NCBI GenBank assembly: GCA_001683895.1
Contig: LXQJ01000057.1
Location: 1 to 50,758, forward strand
Length of the DNA stretch: 50,758 nt
Direction: 5' to 3'
Source of the DNA: Luteimonas sp. ANT-B3E
GTDB taxonomy: Bacteria; Pseudomonadota; Gammaproteobacteria; Xanthomonadales; Xanthomonadaceae
Position numbers and translations under genes: made by a program. Of the stretch, positions 1-7,710 are shown one piece after another (the first letter of the stretch is position 1; each line of letters opens with the position of its first letter). Below the pieces are notes generated by a model. It had not been told where the DNA came from, searched no databases, and saw only the letters and a program-made list of their open reading frames with translations.

Positions 1-67
1 CTGGCCGCGGCGTAACGCCGCAGCTCATTCACGTGCTTCTTGGGCTCCGGTAGGACGGGACAACATC

Positions 68-736
68 ATGTACACCCGTAACTTCGACGGGGTTTGCCTG
101 GTGTCGAGCGACAGCGACTTCACGCGGCTGGCGCAGCGGCTGCGCGAGGAGGGGCTGACGGTGTACGGCTTCGGCGAGCGCAAGACGCCGGACGCGTTCG
201 TGCAGGCCTGCGACAAGTTCATCTACACCGAGGTGCTGCGGCCGGAGGCGGAGGCCGAGAGGTCACCGGAGGTCGCGGCGTCGGATGCGCGCGGCGGGAC
301 GCAGCGGGCGACGAAGAAGGCGGCGGGGGGCGCTGAGAAGAATGCGGCGCTCGCGGCGGCATCAGGCGCTTCCTCGTCCGCGTCTGCGTCGGACGCATCG
401 ACGACGGCGTCGTCCTCGTCGGCGGGGACTGCGTCCGTGTCGAATGCAGTGTCGGCCTCGAGCGCGTCGCCCAGAAGCAGTGGCCCGCTGCCGCTGCCGC
501 TGGCCTTCATCCGCCAGGCCATCGAGGAAGCGTCGGACGAGCAAGGCTGGGCGCACCTGGGCGCGGTGGGCACGTACCTCAACAAGGTGCGGCCCGACTT
601 CGACCCGCGCCTGTACGGCCAGAAGAAGCTGAGCGACCTGCTGCGTCAGCAACCGCGGCACTTCAAGGTGGAGGAGCGCAGCGCGCCCAACAGCGCGGGC
701 AGGAGCCTGTACGTGCGCACGACCGACCCGGCCTGA
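68..736 (+). CDS. NYN-domain (LabA/DUF88) protein with C-terminal OST-HTH/LOTUS domain, N-terminal half of NYN not present
   Basis: Residues about 8-56 match the second half of a NYN (LabA/DUF88, PIN-like nuclease) domain, with the SSDSDFTRLAQRLREEG and YGFGERKTP blocks. A Ser/Ala/Asp-rich linker follows (about 57-140), and then an OST-HTH/LOTUS domain (about 141-210). Proteins of this build are thought to bind or cut RNA. Family members carry some 90-100 further residues before this point, including the first acidic residues of the active site. The frame is open to the window edge, so the true start could lie outside. However, the in-frame codons 2-67 do not read like the expected NYN sequence, so truncation or a frameshift near position 67 is also possible. 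The gene converges on the M48 protease gene. Confidence 0.7.
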   Translation: MYTRNFDGVCLVSSDSDFTRLAQRLREEGLTVYGFGERKTPDAFVQACDKFIYTEVLRPEAEAERSPEVAASDARGGTQRATKKAAGGAEKNAALAAASGASSSASASDASTTASSSSAGTASVSNAVSASSASPRSSGPLPLPLAFIRQAIEEASDEQGWAHLGAVGTYLNKVRPDFDPRLYGQKKLSDLLRQQPRHFKVEERSAPNSAGRSLYVRTTDPA

Positions 737-783
737 GCGGGCGCGCCAACCCCGCCTTGCCTCCACCGCGCGCAGCCGCCCGC

Positions 784-1965
784 CTACTTCGGGGGATGCG
801 CCGCCTTCCACTCCATCGCGGCGCGCACGCGACGCTCGACCGAAGGGTGTGTGTAGAACAACGCCTCCTGCAGCGGATGCGGGCGCGCGTAGCGGTACTC
901 GGCGGTCTTGACGAGGGCCGAGGCCAGCGCGTCGGGGCGGTTGGTGGTTTGCAGGCTGTAGCGGTCGGCCTCGCGCTCCCCGATACGGGTGTTGGCATTG
1001 AGCAGCGGGGTGGCGATGGCGATGAACAGCGTCGCCATGAACACCAGCACCGGGACGCCGGCGGGGTCGGCGAGGCGTGCTTTGCTGCCGAACGCCCTCG
1101 CAAAGCGGCTGAAGAACCGGTCGACGAAGAAAAACAGCGCGATGGCCAACAGCGACAGCAGCCCGACCGTGCGCCAGACGTGGTGCAGCACGTAATGACC
1201 GACTTCGTGACCGGTCACGGTGATGACCTCGTCCAGCGACGCGCCCCTGAAGGCGACGTCGGAGATCGCGATCCGCGCCGAGCCGAGGACGCCGGAGACG
1301 TTGGCGGTGAAGTTGTTGGACTGGCGCGAGCCGTCGTAGACGAAGACCCGGTCCTCGGGCACGCCCGACTGCCGCGCCAGCTGCACGACGGCGTCGCGCA
1401 CCTCGCCCTCGGGCACCGGCCGGTAGTCATTGAACAGCGGTTCGATCAGCACCGGGCCCAGCAGCAGCAGTGCGCTGGCGCCCACCGCAAACAGCCCGCC
1501 GGACCACAGCCACCAGTAGCGGCCGGCCCGACGGACCAGCGCATAGACGCCGACGAAGAACGCAGCCGCGAGCAGCGTGGAGATGGCCACGCCGATGGCG
1601 TGCTGCATCAGGAAGTCCAGCACCGGCTGGCCGGTGCGGCCATAGCCGGCCTCGCGCCACCAGTCCGCGTACAGCGTCCAGGGCAGGCTGAGCAGCGCGG
1701 CCAGCGCGAAGGCCACGAGCACCACGGCGAACGCCTGCCGGTTGGGCGACCGCACCCGCGCCTGCAGCCTGTCCAGCACGCGGGTGCGCACCACCAGCCA
1801 GGTGACGAGCGCACTGGACACCAGCGCCCACAGCAGTAGCCAGTGGTTGCCGGCGGTATAGGCCTCGGCCCTGGCCAACGCCTCCGTGCCGAGCCCGTCG
1901 ATGTACGCAGCGGTGGCGGTGGCCGGGTTGAAGCCGGTGACGGCGGCAGCGATGGATGGCGTCAT
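784..1965 (-). CDS. M48 family membrane metalloprotease (Ste24/CAAX protease 1-like)
   Basis: This 393-residue integral membrane zinc peptidase has hydrophobic segments near residues 42-62, 78-100, 125-147 and 158-180. The zinc motif HEVGH is at 253-257 and a downstream EREAD motif at about 330-334 supplies the third ligand. This is the arrangement of the Ste24/CAAX-prenyl-protease-1 group, which in bacteria probably helps membrane-protein quality control. The ATG at 1963-1965 was chosen because a GAGGA sequence lies six bases upstream and the protein then begins at the family's usual N-terminus. A longer open frame runs upstream to about 2691 but reads as Arg/His-rich low-complexity sequence. 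The start overlaps the stop of a short PhnB-like remnant. Confidence 0.9.
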   Translation of the reverse strand: MTPSIAAAVTGFNPATATAAYIDGLGTEALARAEAYTAGNHWLLLWALVSSALVTWLVVRTRVLDRLQARVRSPNRQAFAVVLVAFALAALLSLPWTLYADWWREAGYGRTGQPVLDFLMQHAIGVAISTLLAAAFFVGVYALVRRAGRYWWLWSGGLFAVGASALLLLGPVLIEPLFNDYRPVPEGEVRDAVVQLARQSGVPEDRVFVYDGSRQSNNFTANVSGVLGSARIAISDVAFRGASLDEVITVTGHEVGHYVLHHVWRTVGLLSLLAIALFFFVDRFFSRFARAFGSKARLADPAGVPVLVFMATLFIAIATPLLNANTRIGEREADRYSLQTTNRPDALASALVKTAEYRYARPHPLQEALFYTHPSVERRVRAAMEWKAAHPPK

Positions 1966-2102
1966 GGCGTGTCCTCTGGTGAGCGACCGCGCCACGCCGA
2001 CTCGATCGTCGTGATGTGGATGTCCGTCATCGTCATGATCGCGTCGAACGCGCGCTTGGCCGCGGCCGTGTCGCTGGCGGCAGTGGCCTGAGGTGGACGG
2101 CG
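1962..2102 (-). pseudogene. C-terminal remnant resembling a PhnB-like VOC protein
   Basis: Directly upstream of the M48 gene on the same strand, a 46-codon open stretch reads AKRAFDAIMTMTDIHITTIE followed by SAWRG. This resembles the C-terminal tail of PhnB-like (glyoxalase/VOC superfamily) proteins, where a segment of the form A-x-R-x-x-x-A-M-x-x-M-x-K-x-D-I precedes the end. An in-frame TGA at 2103-2105 closes the frame upstream and no start codon precedes the similar part. Its stop overlaps the protease ATG as ATGA, as in a former two-gene operon. The similarity is judged by eye over about 25 residues, so the family name is tentative. Confidence 0.4.
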
Positions 2103-2221
2103 TCAACGCCGCTGGCGTCGAACCAGAGGCAGCTGCGGTGCTTGCTTGGCACGGGGGGCTCCTTGTTGCGACGCCGGGGGTAAACCGGATGTGGGCATGC
2201 TCGGCCTCGGCGGGCAGCCGT

Positions 2222-2260
2222 GCAAGGCAGGCAAGGCAGGCAGGGCAGGCAGGGCAGGGC
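2222..2260. repeat. short tandem repeat of AGGCAGGC-like units
   Basis: Imperfect tandem units of the form GGCA/GGGCA run for about 39 bases. They lie upstream of the chosen start of the LuxR-type gene, within the 1966-2313 interval that holds no complete gene. Apart from the PhnB-like remnant and this repeat, I see nothing definite in that interval. Confidence 0.7.
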
Positions 2261-2313
2261 CGTTGCCGCAGGCGATCGCGCGGGCGCGCGCGTCGACCCG
2301 GGGTCGATCTACC

Positions 2314-2775
2314 ATGCGTCCCATGCGCCGCCCCGCCGTCCCGCGCCTCCTTGCCGGCCACTGGAAAGCCGTCGCCGGCTACGGGCTGCTGCTCGCGCTC
2401 GGGACTCTCGGCCTGCAGTGGCTGGACTACCAGCGCCTGGCGCGCACGCACATGGGCGATGTCTACGACGTGCTGCTGGCGGCGGCGTTCCTGGCGCTGG
2501 GGCTGCTGATCGGTACGCGGGTTTTGGCGCGGCGCACACCGGCAGCAACGTTCGACGGCAATCCGCAGGCGTGCGCCGCGCTGGGCATCAGCCCGCGCGA
2601 GCTGGAGGTGCTGGCGGAGCTGGCCGGCGGGCACTCCAACAAGGAGATCGCCGCGCGGCTGCACGTGTCGCCCAACACGGTGAAGACCCACGTGTCGCGC
2701 TTGTTGGAGAAGCTCGGCGCGCGGCGGCGGACCGATGCGCTGCGGCGTGCGCGGGAGCTGGGGCTGGTGCGGTAG
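2314..2775 (+). CDS. membrane-anchored LuxR-type HTH transcriptional regulator
   Basis: The 153-residue product has two hydrophobic segments (about 17-35 and 47-66) and then a LuxR/FixJ-type helix-turn-helix at about 85-150. The recognition region reads SNKEIAARLHVSPNTVKTHV. There is no receiver or ligand-binding domain, so a membrane-embedded one-component regulator is inferred. The ATG at 2314 was chosen because the long upstream extension is low complexity and overlaps a tandem repeat; an ATG at 2323 is also possible. The gene is followed after 124 bases by a DUF4199 membrane protein on the same strand. The adjacency suggests that the DUF4199 protein is its sensor, partner or target. Confidence 0.8.
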   Translation: MRPMRRPAVPRLLAGHWKAVAGYGLLLALGTLGLQWLDYQRLARTHMGDVYDVLLAAAFLALGLLIGTRVLARRTPAATFDGNPQACAALGISPRELEVLAELAGGHSNKEIAARLHVSPNTVKTHVSRLLEKLGARRRTDALRRARELGLVR

Positions 2776-2899
2776 GCGTGCCGAAGGCCGCGCGGATGGT
2801 CGTATTGGCGGGCGATCTCGCGCAAATCACCCTTCCGGGTGATGGCCATCCGCCCGCGGCGCGCGCCCAATGGCCGCCGTCCCATCACCGGAGTGCGCC

Positions 2900-3439
2900 A
2901 TGTCGCTGCTGCCTACCATCCTGAAGTACGGCTTCGTCGCCGGCGTGGTCGTCGGCGCCGCGCTGCTGGGCGTTAGCCTGGCCTATGACGGCCAACCGCC
3001 TCCCGACTGGGGGATGGCCGCGGGCTTCGCGTCGATGCTGGTCGCGCTGTCGGCGGTGTTCGTGGCCATCAAGCGCCACCGCGACGTGGCCGGCGGTGGG
3101 GTGACCGGGTTCTGGCCGGCGTTCGGACTGGGGCTGGGCATCAGCCTGGTGGCGAGCCTGGTGTACGTGGCCAGCTGGGAGCTGTCGCTGGTGCTGGTCG
3201 ACGCCGACGTGGCGCAGGTGTTCGCGCAGCAGATGGTCGCGCGTGCCGAGGCCAGGGGCCTGGCCGGCGCGGCGCTGGCCGACGTGGTGCGCCAGGCCGG
3301 CGAGTTCGAGGCCATGTATCGCAACCCGCTGTACCGGCTGCCGATGACGTTCGCGGAGATCTTCCCGGTGGGCATGCTGGTGTCGCTGGTGTCCGCGGCA
3401 GTGCTGCGCAACCCGCGGATGCTGCCTGCGCGCGGGTGA
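2900..3439 (+). CDS. DUF4199 family integral membrane protein
   Basis: This 179-residue protein has about four transmembrane segments, near 10-30, 40-60, 78-100 and 150-170. An amphipathic stretch containing FAQQMVARAEARGLAGAA lies before the last segment. That layout, and the E-F-E-A-M-Y-R-N-P-L-Y-R-L-P block before the last helix, match DUF4199. The molecular role of the family is not established. The ATG at 2900 has GGAG six bases upstream; a start at 2870 would add ten non-hydrophobic residues. It lies directly after the membrane LuxR regulator gene. Confidence 0.8.
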   Translation: MSLLPTILKYGFVAGVVVGAALLGVSLAYDGQPPPDWGMAAGFASMLVALSAVFVAIKRHRDVAGGGVTGFWPAFGLGLGISLVASLVYVASWELSLVLVDADVAQVFAQQMVARAEARGLAGAALADVVRQAGEFEAMYRNPLYRLPMTFAEIFPVGMLVSLVSAAVLRNPRMLPARG

Positions 3440-3478
3440 GGGCGTGCGTCGCGGCGGGCGGGCGGTGGGCGTGGTGGC

Positions 3479-3910
3479 TCAGGCGGCGTCGTAGCGCGCG
3501 GGGGCGTCCTGCACGTTTCCCGCGCGCTGGATCACGATGCGTGCGCGCAGCCAGTCGCTAAAGGCGGCCTCGGTGAGCGAGCCTTCCGCCAACGCGATGT
3601 ACTGCGCATACAGCGCATCGTCGCTGGCCTCCAGCGCACCGCCGTTCAACGCAACGAACACCTCACATGCGACGGCCGCGGTGCGCTTGTTGCCGTCGAC
3701 GAAGGGGTAGTTTCGTGAAATACCGTAAGCAAGGCTGGCAGCCAGCGTCGCGAGGTCGGGCGGGGGATCGCCGTACGCGTGCAGCTGCTGCGGGCGCGCC
3801 AAGGCGGATTCGAGAAGCGTCTCGTCACGGACGCCGATGCCGCCGCCGTGCTCGGCGAGCTGCCGCTCGTGGATGGCAAGCGCCAAAGTGCGCGTGACCC
3901 AGATGATCAT
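3479..3910 (-). CDS. Doc/Fic-fold death-on-curing toxin with Tyr in the catalytic His position
   Basis: This 143-residue protein has the Doc arrangement: an N-terminal helix with GGIGVRDETLLESALARP and a central Fic loop at about residues 69-78. In Doc, this fold phosphorylates elongation factor Tu, and related Fic enzymes AMPylate targets. The loop reads N-Y-P-F-V-D-G-N-K-R-T, whereas active family members have His before Pro-Phe. The codon is TAC rather than CAC, a single-base difference. Everything else in the loop is intact. The gene begins nine bases after the stop of the AbrB-type antitoxin gene, the usual antitoxin-first order. The toxin may be catalytically weakened, or use altered chemistry. 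Confidence 0.88.
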   Translation of the reverse strand: MIIWVTRTLALAIHERQLAEHGGGIGVRDETLLESALARPQQLHAYGDPPPDLATLAASLAYGISRNYPFVDGNKRTAAVACEVFVALNGGALEASDDALYAQYIALAEGSLTEAAFSDWLRARIVIQRAGNVQDAPARYDAA

Positions 3911-3919
3911 CGCGGCGGC

Positions 3920-4141
3920 CTACTTGGCGAGCTCGCGCAGCAGGCTGCGGCGATCGCGCATCACCTGCTCCGCGACCTCCATCTGCGCCGCCAGTGCCGG
4001 GTCGTACACGGTCAGGCGGATGCCGTCGGGCGTCTCCAGCGCGTGCAGCTCATCGCCTTTGCCGACGCGCAGGCGGGCAAGGAGGTCGCGCGGCAGGATG
4101 ACGCCAGCGGAATTGCCGATGGTGGTGATTTTGAGCTTCAT
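3920..4141 (-). CDS. AbrB/MazE/SpoVT-type antitoxin
   Basis: This 73-residue protein has an N-terminal swapped-hairpin AbrB DNA-binding domain (about 1-46, with TTIGNSAGVILPRDLLARL). A helical C-terminal tail (about 48-73) presumably neutralises the downstream Doc toxin. It is first in the two-gene unit, with nine bases between the genes. The start has AAGG eight to ten bases upstream. An unusually AT-rich stretch with GTTATAAC lies just upstream and is the likely promoter and autoregulatory operator. The longer open frame extending to 4564 is Arg-rich low-complexity sequence and was not used. Confidence 0.88.
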   Translation of the reverse strand: MKLKITTIGNSAGVILPRDLLARLRVGKGDELHALETPDGIRLTVYDPALAAQMEVAEQVMRDRRSLLRELAK

Positions 4142-4150
4142 CGTGGAGAC

Positions 4151-4176
4151 CTTATTGTTATAACGAATGTTATGAT
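4151..4176 (-). promoter_or_regulatory. candidate promoter/operator of the toxin-antitoxin pair
   Basis: This AT-rich island in otherwise GC-rich DNA contains the perfect palindrome GTTATAAC (4157-4164). A second GTTAT half-site starts at 4169, twelve bases from the first. It lies 10-35 bases upstream of the antitoxin ATG. AbrB-type antitoxins commonly bind such palindromes over their own promoter. The exact -10 and -35 boxes cannot be fixed by eye. Confidence 0.5.
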
Positions 4177-4410
4177 GCGCTTGCCGGGACGCGACGTGCA
4201 AGTAGCCTGCAACCGGTGCTGCATCACGGGCCAGCGCTCCACCACATGCACCCGACGCCGTCGCCTGTGCCGTCCGCCGGCCCGCCTGATCCGGCCTGCA
4301 GCGCACGTTTGAGTCGCCGCCCGCGAGCGTCGAGAATCGGGCGCTGTCGCACACCGCGGCGCGGCGCCCGGCCCCCGCGCGATGGCGGCCCCATCCTCCA
4401 GGAGTCCCGC

Positions 4411-6243
<1,833 letters not shown>

Positions 6244-6398
6244 CCGCGCGCCCAGGCGCCGGGCGAGCCGCAGCGGGTCCACCAGCACGGCTGACGCGCG
6301 GGATTTTTCGCGCCGCCGCCGCGCAGGACCCTGGTGGTTCACGCTACCGGCATCGCCGATCACGAGGATGGGGCTCCCTTCACGCCCCGGATCACGCG

Positions 6399-7592
6399 AT
6401 GCCCCAGCTGCCGACGACCTTCCTCTCCCGCGCGCTGTTGACGGCGCTGCTGCCAGTTGCGCTGCTGGCATGCACGCCGTCGCCGTCGCCTGCGTCCGCG
6501 GGCGACGCAGCCGCAACAGCACCTGCCGCCGATCCCGGGGCCATGGCCGCGCCTGATGCGCAGGCGTCCGCACAGGGTGGGTCATACCAGGCAACGACCG
6601 GTGAAGCCGCAGGCGATCCCGCGGCAATGCCCAGCAGCGCGCTGCCCGGAGCAGGGGCACCGGGTACGGTGGGAATACCGGGTGCAGCGGACGCTCCGGC
6701 CGCGCCTCCGCCCGCCCCGGTGACCGCCGCCGCGGCCAACGCGACGCTGGCGGCCGACAGCCTGCTGCGTGCCCAGGTGCTGCTGGAACGTGCGTACTTC
6801 TCGCCCGGCGAGATCGACGGCAAAGCCGGCAGCAACATGCGGCGCGCCGTGACCGCCTACCAGCGCGCCCACGAGCTGTCGGTCAGCGGCGAGCTCGACG
6901 ACGCCACCTGGGCGAAGCTCAACGCCGACACTGCGCCGATCCTGGTCACACACACGCTGACTGCCGACGATGTCGCCGGCCCGTTCGCGCCGACGCCCGA
7001 CGGCCCGGCGGCGATGGCCGAGCTCGACGCGCTGCCCTACAACAACGTCGAGGAAAAGCTGGGCGAGCGCTTCCACGCCAGTCCGGCGCTGCTGGCATCG
7101 CTTAATCCCGGTGTCGACCTGTCGGCCGTCGGCACGCAGCTGACGGTGCTGCACGTGGCGCCGGCGCGCGAACTGCCGGCGCTGGCGAAGGTCATCGTCG
7201 ACAAGTCCGACTCGGCGCTGCTGCTGGAAGACGCCGACGGCCGCATCGTCGGCCACTTTCCGGTGACCACCGGCAGCGCGCAGTTCCCGCTGCCGATCGG
7301 CGACTGGAAGATCAACGGTGTCGCGCGCGACCCGGTGTGGCACTTCGACCCGAAACTGATCGCAGGTACCGCGCCGGACGCCAGAAAAGCCGAGATCCCG
7401 CCCGGTCCCAACAACCCCGTCGGCACCACGTGGATCGACCTCAGCAAGGAGCACTACGGTATCCACGGCACGCCCAATCCGGGCCAGGTCGGCAAGAACG
7501 CCTCCAACGGCTGCATCCGCATGACCAACTGGAGTGTCGCGGCGCTGGCCAACGCGGTGAAGCCGGGCGTGGCCGTGACCATGCGCGAGTAG
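6399..7592 (+). CDS. L,D-transpeptidase (YkuD) lipoprotein with peptidoglycan-binding domain
   Basis: The 397-residue product begins with a lipoprotein signal (hydrophobic segment then LLACTP, lipid-attached Cys at about 27). A long Ala/Pro/Gly-rich linker follows (about 28-118), then a peptidoglycan-binding-1-like domain (about 120-175) and a LysM-like stretch. The C-terminal YkuD catalytic domain (about 265-397) carries YGIHGTPNPGQVGKNASNGC with the nucleophile at Cys372. YkuD enzymes form 3-3 cross-links in peptidoglycan or attach proteins to it. The start at 6399 places the lipobox correctly; no strong ribosome-binding site is visible. The preceding gene ends 155 bases upstream. Confidence 0.9.
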   Translation: MPQLPTTFLSRALLTALLPVALLACTPSPSPASAGDAAATAPAADPGAMAAPDAQASAQGGSYQATTGEAAGDPAAMPSSALPGAGAPGTVGIPGAADAPAAPPPAPVTAAAANATLAADSLLRAQVLLERAYFSPGEIDGKAGSNMRRAVTAYQRAHELSVSGELDDATWAKLNADTAPILVTHTLTADDVAGPFAPTPDGPAAMAELDALPYNNVEEKLGERFHASPALLASLNPGVDLSAVGTQLTVLHVAPARELPALAKVIVDKSDSALLLEDADGRIVGHFPVTTGSAQFPLPIGDWKINGVARDPVWHFDPKLIAGTAPDARKAEIPPGPNNPVGTTWIDLSKEHYGIHGTPNPGQVGKNASNGCIRMTNWSVAALANAVKPGVAVTMRE

Positions 7593-7710
7593 CACCTCGA
7601 CGGCACTGCGCTGCTGCCGCGCGGCGCCAGGTGGCGCCTGCAGGCAGGTTCCTCAAGGCGGTCGGCGCCCGTTGTTGCGGCGCGGGCGCCAGCGTGGTTA
7701 GGTCGCATCC

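Noticed and set aside
1966-2691. Extension of the M48 protease frame upstream to about 2691
   Set aside because: The extension is Arg/Pro/Gly low-complexity sequence, runs through a tandem repeat and the LuxR gene, and the ATG at 1965 has a good ribosome-binding site.
7623-7638. GGCGCC-AGGT-GGCGCC hairpin after the L,D-transpeptidase gene as a terminator
   Set aside because: GGCGCC is self-palindromic and frequent at this base composition, and no T-run follows.
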